From Desulfobacterales bacterium (lineage in GTDB: Bacteria; Desulfobacterota; Desulfobacteria; Desulfobacterales; UBA2156): DNA of 43,910 nucleotides. A program made the translations under genes and the position numbers. The notes below the pieces were generated by a model that was given only the letters and a program-made list of their open reading frames with translations, had not been told where the DNA came from and ran no database searches. The stretch covers positions 1-43,910 of the forward strand of contig JALVQN010000052.1 in the NCBI GenBank assembly GCA_027025555.1, read 5' to 3'. Positions 27,367-37,900 of the stretch are shown here, one piece after another (position 1 is the first letter of the stretch; every line of letters starts with the position of its first letter).

Positions 27367-27483
27367 GTTCCGTCGTTTTCCAATGCTCGTTGCATTTTTG
27401 GTTTCTTTTTGCTTTACTATATCCCCAGGACAGGTTAAAATCAAGATTTTTCGGTGAATTTCCAGTGAGGTGGGGACACGATC

Positions 27484-28014
27484 ATGAAGGGCCCTGAAAC
27501 GATTCTCGATGCCGAAGATATTCAGCGAATCCTTTTGCGTATGACGCACAAGATATTGGAAGTCCACAAAGGGGCTCAAAACATCGGCCTTGTGGGCATT
27601 CAAACCCGGGGCGTCCATCTTTCCGAGCGGATCCGAAACAACATCAAAGACGTCGAAGGCACAGAGGTGCCCACAGGCATCGTCGACATCACCTTGTACC
27701 GGGACGACTGGACCCGGGCCAGCATCAATCCCGTGGTCCGGGCCACAGACATCCCCTTCTCCGTGGACGGCAAGGAGATCCTCCTCGTCGATGATGTCTT
27801 GTTCACCGGCCGGACGACCCGGGCGGCCATGGACGCCCTCATCGATTTCGGAAGACCGGATCGTATCGAGCTGGCGGTGCTCATCGACCGGGGGCATCGG
27901 GAGCTTCCGATTCTGGCCAACTATGTCGGAAAGACCGTGGAGACCCGGAAGTCGGAGATGGTGAACGTTTTCTTGAAAGAGCAGGACGGGAAAGATCTGG
28001 TGGTGATCCAGTAA
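27484..28014 (+). CDS. pyrR: PyrR-type bifunctional regulator / uracil phosphoribosyltransferase
   Basis: HKILEVHKGAQNIGLVGIQTRGVHLSERI; DITLYRDDW; EILLVDDVLFTGRTTRAAMDALIDFGRPDRIELAVLIDRGHRELPI. Confidence 0.93.
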   Translation: MKGPETILDAEDIQRILLRMTHKILEVHKGAQNIGLVGIQTRGVHLSERIRNNIKDVEGTEVPTGIVDITLYRDDWTRASINPVVRATDIPFSVDGKEILLVDDVLFTGRTTRAAMDALIDFGRPDRIELAVLIDRGHRELPILANYVGKTVETRKSEMVNVFLKEQDGKDLVVIQ

Positions 28015-28023
28015 GGCCAAGGC

Positions 28024-28527
28024 ATGGGTACCCGGGAACATAAACGCAGCGCCCCGGCCCAGGTCAAAGTGGCCGTGGTTTCAGTTTCCTCCACCCGCAC
28101 CCTTTCCGAAGACAAGAGCGGGCACTGGATTGTCAAACGCGCCCGGAAAGAAGGCCATCCTGTGGTGGCCCACCGGTTGGTTTCAGACAATCCGGAAGCG
28201 ATCCTTTCCGCCCTTCATGAGGTAAGAGAGGTCCACGGCGCCCAGGCCGTTCTCTTCACCGGCGGGACCGGTATCACCGAAAAGGATGTGACCATCGAAA
28301 CCCTCAGGCCGTTGTTTGAAAAGGAGCTGACGGCATTCGCCAGCCTCTTTGCCCATTTGAGTTTCGAAGAGATCGACGCGGCCGCCATGTTGTCCCGGGC
28401 CTGTGCAGGCGTCCATCAAAAGAGCGTGATTTTCTGCCTGCCGGGGAGCCTCAATGCGTGCCGCCTGGCTTGCAAGGCCCTCATCTTCCCCGAACTGGGA
28501 CACCTCATCAAGCACCTCAAGGAATAA
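28024..28527 (+). CDS. moaB: MoaB/MogA family molybdenum cofactor protein
   Basis: KVAVVSVSSTRTLSEDKSGHWI; AVLFTGGTGITEKDVTIETLRPLFEKELTAFASLF; CLPGSLNACRLACK. Confidence 0.9.
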   Translation: MGTREHKRSAPAQVKVAVVSVSSTRTLSEDKSGHWIVKRARKEGHPVVAHRLVSDNPEAILSALHEVREVHGAQAVLFTGGTGITEKDVTIETLRPLFEKELTAFASLFAHLSFEEIDAAAMLSRACAGVHQKSVIFCLPGSLNACRLACKALIFPELGHLIKHLKE

Positions 28528-28572
28528 AGGGCCTCTTTTGGGGCAGTTAAGATGTAAAAAAGATTTTTTTCC

Positions 28573-28601
28573 TTGACTTCCCGCCCGAACACCCCTATCT
28601 T
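28573..28601 (+). promoter_or_regulatory. promoter of the cold shock gene
   Basis: TTGACT (28573-28578), 17-nt spacer, TATCTT (28596-28601). Confidence 0.5.
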
Positions 28602-28719
28602 TGGATTCAAGAAGGCCCGCCCTGTGGGGTTGGGCCGGTTTCGTTCTGAAGGAAAGCCCGTTTGTCAAAGCAGCATCCTTTAGTCGAAAACGCAAATTTT
28701 AAGAAAGGAGGATGCTAGG

Positions 28720-28920
28720 ATGGCAAGTGGAACTGTAAAGTGGTTCAACAGCAGCAAAGGGTACGGCTTCATTGAGCAGGAAGACGGACCGGACGTGTTT
28801 GTTCATCATTCGGGAATCAACACATCCGGGTTTCGGGTCCTGTATGAAGGCGATAAAGTGACCTTTGACGTCGAACAAGGGAAAAAAGGCCTTTCGGCGG
28901 TCAATGTCACCGTCGATTAA
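28720..28920 (+). CDS. cold shock domain protein
   Basis: [77 protein letters not shown]. Confidence 0.97.
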   Translation: MASGTVKWFNSSKGYGFIEQEDGPDVFVHHSGINTSGFRVLYEGDKVTFDVEQGKKGLSAVNVTVD

Positions 28921-28937
28921 CGAAACGGCCTGAACTC

Positions 28938-28982
28938 AAAAGCGGGCGCTTCCGAATCTTTTGGAAACGCCCGCTTTTTTTT
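28938..28982 (+). terminator. rho-independent terminator after the cold shock gene
   Basis: AAAGCGGGCG..TCC-GAATCTTTT-GGA..CGCCCGCTTTTTTTT. Confidence 0.88.
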
Positions 28983-29640
28983 AAATGCGCTTCTGTCTTT
29001 TTTGGGGCGTCTTTTCGGACCCCCCACAGTATCGGTTCACCGGGCACACGGCACAGTGCGGCTTCCTGGCGGTACAAAATTCCCTTCCCAGGTAGATTAA
29101 AAGCAGCGAAAAGTCGCTCCATTTGGATTCGGGCAAAATTTCCATGAGATCGAATTCGATCTTTACCGGGTCCTTGTTTTGCGTGAGTCCCAGCCTTTTT
29201 GAAATCCTGGCCACGTGGGTGTCAACGACGATGCCCGGACGACCAAAGGCCGCCCCCAGGACCACATTGGCCGTTTTGCGACCGACGCCCGGAAGGCTCA
29301 CCAGGGCTTTGAGGGAATCCGGCACCCGGCCGTTAAATCTTTCCACAAGGGCCTGGGCGCATTTTTGGATGTTTTTGGCCTTGTTCCGAAAATAACCGGT
29401 GGGACGGATCAAGGCTTCCAGGGTTTCCAGGGGCGCTTTGGCAAAATCCTCAGGCGTTTTGAACTCTTGAAACAGGGTCCGGGTCACCCTGTTGACCTGT
29501 TTGTCGGTGCACTGGGCGGAGAGGATGGTGGCCACGAGGAGCTCGAAGGGAGTGTTGTAGTGAAGCTGCGTCTTGACATCCGGATAGGTGGTCCTTAGGG
29601 TGTTAAAGATCTTTTCGGTTCGTGCTCGAAGGGCATCCAT
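28981..29640 (-). CDS. nth: endonuclease III
   Basis: NTPFELLVATILSAQCTDKQVNRVTRTLF; LPGVGRKTANVVLGAAFGRPGIVVDTHVARISKRLGL; FeS motif CTARKPHCAVCPVNRYC. Confidence 0.96.
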   Translation of the reverse strand: MDALRARTEKIFNTLRTTYPDVKTQLHYNTPFELLVATILSAQCTDKQVNRVTRTLFQEFKTPEDFAKAPLETLEALIRPTGYFRNKAKNIQKCAQALVERFNGRVPDSLKALVSLPGVGRKTANVVLGAAFGRPGIVVDTHVARISKRLGLTQNKDPVKIEFDLMEILPESKWSDFSLLLIYLGREFCTARKPHCAVCPVNRYCGGSEKTPQKRQKRI

Positions 29641-29788
29641 TGCTCGGCTTTCATGTTAAGGGGTGAAACAACAGCCATGCATCTGTGTTGCGTGGCACCT
29701 TGTTCTTTCAAGGACCCGGTAAAGCCCATGAGGATGCATGCAATCTAATCGGCGGGAGGCCTCCCGTCAACCCGGAAAAGGGTTTTTC

Positions 29789-30781
29789 ATGGGAGCAAAG
29801 GGGAAAACAATCCGCGGTCTGGGAATCTGTTCGGGCGGGCTGGACAGCATGCTTTCCGGGATGGTGCTGAAAAGCCAGGGCATCGAGGTGGCATGGATCA
29901 CCTTCGTGACCCCCTTTTTTTCCGCCGAAAAAGCCCGAAGGGCATCCCAAATCACAGGCATCCCCCTGACCATTCAGGATATCACCGCAGAATACCTGGA
30001 GATGCTCAAGAATCCGCCTTGCGGGTATGGGCAACAGATGAACCCGTGCATGGACTGTCACGCCATGATGTTCAGGATTGCGGGACGCCGGATGCAGGAA
30101 GAGGGGTTTGATTTCTTGTTCAGCGGCGAAGTCCTGGGTCAAAGACCCATGTCCCAGTCCAAGCCTTCCCTCCGGTACGTGGAGAAACACTCCGGCTTTG
30201 AGGGCTTCATTCTCCGGCCTTTAAGCGCCAAAAAGCTTCCGGAAACCCTCGTGGAAAAGAAGGGATGGGTGGACCGCTCCAGGCTGTTCGATATTTCGGG
30301 CCGATCCCGAAAGCCTCAAATGGAATTGGCCGCGCGCTTCCATATCACGGAGTATCCCGCCCCTGCAGGGGGTTGCCTGCTCACCGACGTGGGGTATTCA
30401 AGGCGGCTGAAGGATCTGCTGGCCCACCAAGTGCATCCGGAGATCCGGGAATTTTATCTTTTGAAATACGGGCGGCATATGCGCCTGGAAACCGGCACCA
30501 AGATTGTCGTGGGGCGTACCGAAAGGGAGAATGAAAAGATCCTCACCCACGCCGATCCGCGAAAAGACATCCTGCTGAAATCCAGGCTTCCCGGGCCCGT
30601 GGTGCTGATGCCCCGGGGGGGCTCCGATGCAGCGGTGGCGCAGGCGGCCTCCATCTGTGCCGGATACAGTAAGGGCCGCGGGCACAAGACGGTGCGCGTC
30701 TTGGTTTCGACGCCGAAAGGCACTTTCGGGATCGAGGCAAAACCCGCGCCTCCAGAGACCCTCCGGCATTTATTGATATGA
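29789..30781 (+). CDS. PP-loop tRNA thiolation-like protein (MnmA/ThiI-related) with C-terminal extension
   Basis: SGGLDSMLSGMVLKSQGIEV PP-loop, NPCMDCHAMMFRIAGRRMQEEGFDFLFSGEVLGQRPMSQ, C-terminal region LLKSRLPGPVVLMPRGGSDAAVAQAASICAGYSKGRGHKTVRVLV. Confidence 0.75.
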   Translation: MGAKGKTIRGLGICSGGLDSMLSGMVLKSQGIEVAWITFVTPFFSAEKARRASQITGIPLTIQDITAEYLEMLKNPPCGYGQQMNPCMDCHAMMFRIAGRRMQEEGFDFLFSGEVLGQRPMSQSKPSLRYVEKHSGFEGFILRPLSAKKLPETLVEKKGWVDRSRLFDISGRSRKPQMELAARFHITEYPAPAGGCLLTDVGYSRRLKDLLAHQVHPEIREFYLLKYGRHMRLETGTKIVVGRTERENEKILTHADPRKDILLKSRLPGPVVLMPRGGSDAAVAQAASICAGYSKGRGHKTVRVLVSTPKGTFGIEAKPAPPETLRHLLI

Positions 30782-30805
30782 GGCGGGCTTTTTCCAAGGA
30801 CCCTT

Positions 30806-32719
30806 TCAAAGCGGTTTCAGCCAGAAAACCTGATAAGGGTTCAATTCCAGGGCCAGGTGCCCTCTCTTATCCGGTTCAAGGCACTGCCCGCTGAGCGCGT
30901 CTTCCCATTGAAAGGCGGGGCGACCCCGCATCTGTTTTGCTGCAATTCTGACCGACTGAGGCTTCTTTGAGACGTTGACGCACACCCAAAGGAAAGATTT
31001 TCCTAAAGGGCTTTTCAGGCGGGCCAGGACCACGGCGGGATTCCCGACGGAAACAGGCTCCGCCGCAGGGCCCCGGGGATCAAATGCCGGGTGCTGACGG
31101 CGCTTTTCAAGAAGACAAAGGATCTCGTGAAAGACGGTCTTCATGCGGCGGGAGTCGCCGTCGAGCATCTGAAAAAGCCGTTTTGCCTCAAATGTCTGGC
31201 GGTTGATGGAGCGGTTTTCGTCCAGGTCCTCCAGGGGCGCGTTTTCAGCCCCGATCAGTCCGTTGATGTAAAACGCCGGGAGGCCTCGCACCAGAAAGCC
31301 CAGGTGAATCACGGCCAGGTACCGGGAGATGCAAAGAGGAAGAGGCTCTTTGCTCTTTGGCTTGTTGACGAGATTCCAGGGGGTGGCGCAGATTTCGTAG
31401 ACGATCCGCTTTCCCCCGGGCAGGGCCGCGTAATTGGGCAGGGCCCCGTGTTCACGGATCAGGATGTCCAGAAGCTGTTCCATCTGATCCGGAGAGAGCC
31501 ATCCATGGGCCGGTTTCAGCCCCATGCCGTCGTGGCTGCCCAAGATGGTGATGAACTGACGGCCCCTGAAGGGGTCCAGGGACTTCAACCACTTCATGTA
31601 AGGCCTCCCGTCGCCGGTGAGCACGGCGTAGACCGCCAGGGGAAAGTGCGTGAACTGATATACCAGGGCACACTCCGGCGATCCCTTTTTCCCCAGGTAA
31701 GGCAGGATCCGGTCCTGGGGTTCGTTGACTTCCGCCACCAGCCGTGTTTCCGGGGCAAGGCCCTTGGAAAGCCGCCGGAGGATGCGGATGATGTCATGGA
31801 CCTGGGGCTCGTGGATGGAAGCGGCGCCGACCTTTTTCCAGACATAGCCCACGGCATCCAGGCGAATCAGGGAAGCCCCCTTGCCCATGTAATGAAGCAG
31901 GATCTTTGCCGCCTCCAGGAGCACGGCCGGGTTGTTGAAGTTTAGATCCACCTGCCGGGTGGTTTCCGCCTGGTCCGGATTTTTCGGGCGGGAAAAGGTG
32001 GTCCAGACCCAACCGGTCCCCAGCACCTTGGCCCGTCCCCCGGGATCGAAGCTTCGGGGGGCGCCCAGCCCGGCCACAAGCGCGCCTCCCTCCTTTTCCA
32101 GGACGGTATAGGGGGTGAGAACCGGCGTGGGGCGGGGCCTCACAAGCGCTTTCAAGGCGGACTCAGACGGCCTGTCGGCGTCCGAATAGGCGATGACGAA
32201 ATCCTTGTAAGGCGCCACGCGTTGGTATCGCGGATCCTCGGGAAAGAGATGCCGTTCGATGAGGGCCCCTTGGACCAGGGGGTTTTCAATGGAAGCGTGG
32301 TTCATGACAAAGTCGACCATGAGCACCACATGCTCGGCCAGGGAGCGGATATGCTTCCAGGACCCGTACTCCGGATGGACCCGATAATAGTCGGTCACGG
32401 AAAATCCCCGGTCCGTGTCCCAGGGAAAGAAGGGCAGGATGTGCAAGAGGTTCAAACGGGAATCGATGCGGTATCTTTTCAGAAAATCCCCGAGGATGGA
32501 GAGGGGCTTTTTCTTGGAAGAAGGGTCGACAAGGGTGTTCGCGTAGCAGATGAGGCATGCTTCGTAGAGGGAGGGGGCGTCGGACCGGGACGGGGAGAGC
32601 GGTTTTTGGCGCTTTTCGAATCGATTGACAAGCTCTTGAAGCTCACGAAGGCAGCCCTCCACTTCCAAGGAAGGGTAGAGTCGCAAAAGCAGATGCTTGA
32701 TGCGGCGTTTCACATCCAT
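30806..32719 (-). CDS. GH13 sugar phosphorylase-like protein (sucrose / glucosylglycerate phosphorylase type)
   Basis: 637 aa. LNLLHILPFFPWDTDRGFSVTDYYRVHPEYGSW, VDFVMNHASIENPL, LIRLDAVGYVWKKVG, LVAEVNEP, ITILGSHDGMGLKP. Confidence 0.82.
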   Translation of the reverse strand: MDVKRRIKHLLLRLYPSLEVEGCLRELQELVNRFEKRQKPLSPSRSDAPSLYEACLICYANTLVDPSSKKKPLSILGDFLKRYRIDSRLNLLHILPFFPWDTDRGFSVTDYYRVHPEYGSWKHIRSLAEHVVLMVDFVMNHASIENPLVQGALIERHLFPEDPRYQRVAPYKDFVIAYSDADRPSESALKALVRPRPTPVLTPYTVLEKEGGALVAGLGAPRSFDPGGRAKVLGTGWVWTTFSRPKNPDQAETTRQVDLNFNNPAVLLEAAKILLHYMGKGASLIRLDAVGYVWKKVGAASIHEPQVHDIIRILRRLSKGLAPETRLVAEVNEPQDRILPYLGKKGSPECALVYQFTHFPLAVYAVLTGDGRPYMKWLKSLDPFRGRQFITILGSHDGMGLKPAHGWLSPDQMEQLLDILIREHGALPNYAALPGGKRIVYEICATPWNLVNKPKSKEPLPLCISRYLAVIHLGFLVRGLPAFYINGLIGAENAPLEDLDENRSINRQTFEAKRLFQMLDGDSRRMKTVFHEILCLLEKRRQHPAFDPRGPAAEPVSVGNPAVVLARLKSPLGKSFLWVCVNVSKKPQSVRIAAKQMRGRPAFQWEDALSGQCLEPDKRGHLALELNPYQVFWLKPL

Positions 32720-32867
32720 GGGAATCGGTGCTCTTTTTAAAGGCCTTGTGTCGCTGGAGTCTTTCTTTCAATACCGTCCGGGGCCGGTTCCTGTCAAATT
32801 CTTCCACGGCCTGTGCCAGGGCAAGGAAATAGGTCCTTTGTGGGGGGCGCTGAAACTTTGCTTCATG

Positions 32868-32891
32868 ATATGACCGACCGACCGGTCATAT
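32868..32891. promoter_or_regulatory. candidate TetR-family operator palindrome
   Basis: ATATGACCG-ACCGAC-CGGTCATAT, 9-bp perfect arms, between the divergent GH13 and TetR genes. Confidence 0.65.
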
Positions 32892-32962
32892 AGATTGAAT
32901 AAAATGACGCAAATTATCTTATTATATTGTTTTTTTTAGCATTTCCCTATAGCAAAATCGTG

Positions 32963-32991
32963 TTGACAGAAAATAACAGGTGTATTATTAG
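32963..32991 (+). promoter_or_regulatory. promoter of the TetR-RND operon
   Basis: TTGACA (32963-32968), 17-nt spacer, TATTAG (32986-32991). Confidence 0.5.
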
Positions 32992-33097
32992 AACCAATCG
33001 GTCGGAAACCGGTTGTCGGGTTTGAAACGGACGAGGATGCTTTCCTTTGAAAGCAAAACGCCCATGGGTTTTCAAATGACAGGCAAAGGAGGCTTTC

Positions 33098-33775
33098 ATG
33101 TGCCCGCAGGCGGTGAATAGACAGGCCAGGCAGGAAAAAATTGCCCGGGCGGCTTTGACCGTGTTTTCCAAAAAAGGCTATGCCGCCACGAGCGTTCGAG
33201 AGATCGCAAAAGCCGCCGGCATGGGGAAAGGGACCCTTTATGAATATTTCCAGACCAAAGCGGATATTTTCGTGGCGGCGACGAAGCAGTGGTTGAATGC
33301 GCTTGAAAGTCGCTTCTCCATCCATGTGGCAGGACTCGAGGATCCGGCGGAGCGCCTGACCGCTTTGGCCCATGCCTTTGTGGAACTGGTGGACCCCTTG
33401 GATCCCATGACCGCCCGCATGTCCGTGGAGATCATCCGGCAGGGGGTTCTCCAAGAGGGGGTGCTTTACGACCGCCGTCACGAGCTGCGGGAAGTGATGC
33501 TCGGAACGCAAAAGAGGGTGGAACAGGTTCTTCTCGAGGGCATCTCCCAGGGAATATTCAAGGCGGCACATGCCAAGGATGTGGGGAAAATGGCCGCCAA
33601 TTTCATCGGGTATTTGGACGGAATCCTGCTTCACAGTGTCATGACCAAAGGAGAGCTCGAGCTCAAGGAACATGTGGATTTTTTCATCACCACCGTCCTT
33701 CATTTTCTCTCCAAGCCTTCCGGCGGCCCCTCGAGAAGAGGGCCGCAAAATGCCGACCTTAAGGGCGCATCATGA
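33098..33775 (+). CDS. TetR/AcrR family transcriptional regulator
   Basis: RQEKIARAALTVFSKKGYAATSVREIAKAAGMGKGTLYEYFQTKADIFVAAT; AAAGGAGG RBS. Confidence 0.93.
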   Translation: MCPQAVNRQARQEKIARAALTVFSKKGYAATSVREIAKAAGMGKGTLYEYFQTKADIFVAATKQWLNALESRFSIHVAGLEDPAERLTALAHAFVELVDPLDPMTARMSVEIIRQGVLQEGVLYDRRHELREVMLGTQKRVEQVLLEGISQGIFKAAHAKDVGKMAANFIGYLDGILLHSVMTKGELELKEHVDFFITTVLHFLSKPSGGPSRRGPQNADLKGAS

Positions 33776-34923
33776 AAAAAGAAACCGAACTTTTTGAAAA
33801 TAAATCCAAAAGATGGATGGAGCGGATTGTAAGGGCCTTGCCGCTGATCGTCCTTTTGCTGATGATTTTAGGGGCCTGGATCCTGTTTAAAAAGATCGAA
33901 ACAAAACGGGTCATCCTGAAAGAAAAAGCCGCCGCTTCGCTTAATCCCCAAAAACCTCAAGCCAATGTGGTGGCCCTGAAAATTTCTTACGAGCGGTTGC
34001 GGGATCGAATCCGGTTTCCGGGAATCACCCTGCCTGCAAAGCAGGTCAAGGTCCTGGCAGAGGTGAAGGGCAGAGTGGTTCGAAAAAGGGCCAAGGAGGG
34101 TCAGCGGATCCGGGACCGGGACATCATCGTAGCCCTGGAGACACGGGACTACGAAACTGCCCTTTTTGCGGCCAGGGCCTCCCACGAAGCGGCCCTGGCC
34201 GCCTTGAAACGCATCCGGATGCTTTTTCAAAAAAACGCCGTTTCCCAATCCCGGCTCGATGACGCCCTTGCCCGGGTTCGAAATTTAAAGGCCCACATGG
34301 ACAACGCGGCGCTGGCCCTGGAACGATGCACCGTCCGGGCGCCTTTCGACGGGGTCTTAAATCGGATTTATGTCCACGAGGGGGATTTCGTGGGCGTGGG
34401 CGATCCCATCGCAGAGGTCCTGCAGATGGACCGGCTGAAGGTGCAGGTGGGGATCCCGGAATCCGATGTGGAGGCTGTTCGACGAAAAGACACGTTCCTT
34501 GTGACCGTCGACGCCCTGGGCGGCAAGGCCTTTGAGGCCCGGAAGGCGTTTTTGTCCAAAAGGGCGGACCCCATGGCCCGCCTGTATGACTTGAACCTGA
34601 TCCTGAACAACCCTTCTCACGAAATACTCCCGGACATGTTCGTCCGGGTCGAGGTCGTCAAAAAGGAAATCCCCAAGGGCATCGCGGTGCCGCTGTATGC
34701 TGTGGTCAACCGGAACGCGGAAAATGTCGTCTTCGTGGTCAATGACGCCCGTGTGCATGCCCGGAAAGTGGCACTGGGCCTTGTGGACGGCTGGAAAGTC
34801 CAGGTCAAAGCCGGCCTCAAGCCGGGGGACCAGGTGATCGTGGTGGGCCACCGGGACGTCAATCCGGGACAGCGGGTCACCGTGGTGAAAACCCTGGAAC
34901 GGATCGAGGATCTCTTGCCATGA
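33772..34923 (+). CDS. RND efflux periplasmic adaptor subunit (HlyD/MFP family)
   Basis: N-terminal TM; VKVLAEVKGRVVRKRAKEGQRIRDRDIIVALETRDYETAL; CTVRAPFDGVLNRIYVHEGDFVGVGDPIAEV. Confidence 0.92.
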   Translation: MKKETELFENKSKRWMERIVRALPLIVLLLMILGAWILFKKIETKRVILKEKAAASLNPQKPQANVVALKISYERLRDRIRFPGITLPAKQVKVLAEVKGRVVRKRAKEGQRIRDRDIIVALETRDYETALFAARASHEAALAALKRIRMLFQKNAVSQSRLDDALARVRNLKAHMDNAALALERCTVRAPFDGVLNRIYVHEGDFVGVGDPIAEVLQMDRLKVQVGIPESDVEAVRRKDTFLVTVDALGGKAFEARKAFLSKRADPMARLYDLNLILNNPSHEILPDMFVRVEVVKKEIPKGIAVPLYAVVNRNAENVVFVVNDARVHARKVALGLVDGWKVQVKAGLKPGDQVIVVGHRDVNPGQRVTVVKTLERIEDLLP

Positions 34924-37900
34924 TCGTATCGGATGCGGCCATCAAGAACCGGATCAGCGTGGGGGTCCTTTCGGTGATCCTCTTGGTATTCGGGGTTTAC
35001 TGTTACCTCCGGCTTCCCCGGGAGGCTTCCCCGGATATCACCATCCCCAATGTCTTTATCAGCACCGATTACAAAGGGGTCTCCCCCTCGGACATGGAAA
35101 CGGCCGTCACCATCCCCATCGAAAAGAAGCTGAAAGGGCTGGATCGGGTGAAGAAGATCCATTCCGTCAGCACCGAGGGGCGCTCCATGATCAATGTGGA
35201 ATTCATCCCCGGCACCGATATCGACGAGGTTCTCCAGAAAGTCAAAGACAAGGTGGACGAAGCCAAAAAGGATCTCCCGGCGGATCTAAAGGACGATCCT
35301 TCCGTTTTCGAGGTCAATTTTTCTGAAATGCCCATCGTCGTCTATGCCCTGTCCGGGACCTGCGGCCGGATGTGCCTGAAAAAGATCGCCGACGATCTTG
35401 AAGAGGATATGGCGTCGATCCCCGGGATCCTGGACGTGGAGGTCACCGGCGGGCTGGAACGGGAGATCAAGATCGAAGTGGATCCGGACAAGCTGGCCTA
35501 TTATCGAATCCCCATCACCGCGTTTCAGAGGGTGGTTTCCGGTGAAAATCAAAACACCTCCGGAGGGACCATCACACTGGGGGACGGCCGGTACCAGTTG
35601 CGGGTCCCGGGAGAGTTCACCTTGCCCGAAGAGATCCTGGGACTGGTGGTGAACGCCTCGCACGGACGGCCCGTTTACCTCAAGGATTTGGCCCGGGTCA
35701 CCGACGGTTTCAAGGACGAAAATTCGCGATCCCGCCTGGACGGCAGGACGGCGGTGAGCATCACCGTGAAAAAACGCGTGGGTGAGAACATCATCGCCAT
35801 CGCCGACCGGATCGAAAGGCTCATCGAAAGCCGGAAAGGGCAATGGCCGGAAGGGACCCGGATCACCAAGCTCATGGACCAGGCCAAGGATATCCGGTTG
35901 ATGGTCTCGGACCTGGAGAACAACATTTTATCCGGGCTGATTCTGGTGGTGGCGGTCCTGTTTCTGGCTTTGGGTTTCAGGAATGCCGTTTTGGTGAGCC
36001 TGGCCATCCCCTTTTCCATGCTCTTGTCCTTCATTGTGCTGTATGCCCTGGATATCACCTTAAACATGGTGGTCCTTTTTTCATTGACGTTGGCCCTGGG
36101 GATGCTCGTGGACAATGCCATTGTCATCATTGAAAACATCTACCGGTACATGGAACAGGGGGTTCCCCGCATTCAGGCCGCCATGTATGCCACCGGTGAA
36201 GTGGCCTATCCGGTCATAGGGTCCACGCTGACGACGCTGGCAGCCTTTTTTCCGTTGATCTTCTGGCCAGGGATCATGGGCGAGTTTATGAAATACCTTC
36301 CCATTACCCTGATTGTCACCCTTTCTTCGAGCCTTTTCGTGGCCCTGGTCATCAATCCGGCTTTGACCGCCATCTTCATCCGGGTAAAAGGAAAAAGCGC
36401 CGAATCCCTTCCAGCCGGGGATGCGGACGCCGTCCGCGCTTCGGGGGAACGGCCGGTGGTCATCAAAGGCGCGATCCTGAAGGGTTATTTCAGACTGTTG
36501 AAGGGCGCCTTGAATCATCGGATCGCTGTGGTCTTCTTGGCATTTGCGGTGCTGACCCTCTTTGTTGAAGCCTGGCTTTTGGCGGTGGGCCTTGAAAAGC
36601 CCGTGGAATTTTTCCCGGATGTGGATCCCAAGAGTGTCTATGTCAATATCGAGCCTCCTGAAGGGGCGGACCTGGAATACATCGACCGGATCGCCAGACA
36701 GACGGAGATGGCGGTTATCGGGGCATTCGACAAGGAAGGCTTCCAGGGTTTCAACGTCTCCAGGCGCGACTACGTGCGCGCGTACGCCCCCAAAAAACAT
36801 CGCAAGGCCGGCGGTCAAGTCTTCCTGGGGCCCGGGGACCTGGATAATGTGGACCATATTTATGCACGGGCGGTGGAGGTGGCGGGCCCCGGTGCGGCGT
36901 TCAGCCCGAATCTGCCCACCCATATCGGGGTGCAGTTTTTAGATTTTGTGGACCGGAAGAGGCCTTCCAGGGAAACCGTCGAAGCGATCCGGAGACGTGT
37001 CCAGGGGATTCCGGGGGCCAAGATCACCGTGGCAAAGGCGGAGGAGGGACCGCCCACCGGCGCTCCCATCAACATCGAGATCTCGGGGGACGACTTCCGC
37101 GTCCTGGGGGCCCTGGCCAAAAAGGTGCGCGCCGCCGTCTCCCGGCTGCCCCATGTGAAGGATGTCCGGGACGATTACACCCAGGGAATTCCCACCGTGC
37201 GGGTGCGGGTGGACCGCCGGAAGGCGGCCCTCTTCGGGCTGAGTACCGAGACGCTGGGTTTTGCCCTCAAGACCGCTTACAATGGTCTGGTTATTTCCAC
37301 GTTCCGGGAAGGCGATGAAGATTATGATATCACCGTGATCCTGGACCGGAAAGACCGCTCGGTCCTGGACGTGCTTTTCAAGCTCATGCTTCCGACCCCG
37401 TCGGGACAGCTGGTTCCCCTGACCACCGTTGCCGACATCCAGGTCTCGGGAAGCCTCGGCGATATTACCCGGATTGACCACAAACGGGTGGTGACGGTGA
37501 AGGCCGAAGTGGACGCCACGCGCATTCCGGGTCCGGTGGCCCGGGCGCAGGCCGAGAAGCTTCTGGAGACGTTCCCCCTGCCGGCGGGGTACGCCCTCGA
37601 GTTCACCGGAGAGTTCGAGTTTCAAAAGGAGGCGGAAGCCTTCTTGTCCAAGGCCTTTGTCATCGCCGTATTTCTGATTTTCCTGATTCTGGTGACCCTC
37701 TTCAATTCCGTGATCCAGCCGGCCATCATCCTGGCCTCCGTGGCCCTTTCGTTGGGGGGCGCTTTTTTAGGGCTCGCGGTCCTGACGGCGCCTTTCGGCA
37801 TCATCATGTCGGGGGTGGGCGTGATTTCACTGGCCGGGGTGGTGGTGAACAACGCCATCGTCCTCATCGATTACACCAACAAGCTCAGGGCGCGGAAAAT

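Noticed and set aside
27367-28041. N-terminal extension of the mobA ORF
   Set aside because: Antisense to pyrR; MobA homology starts at 27366.
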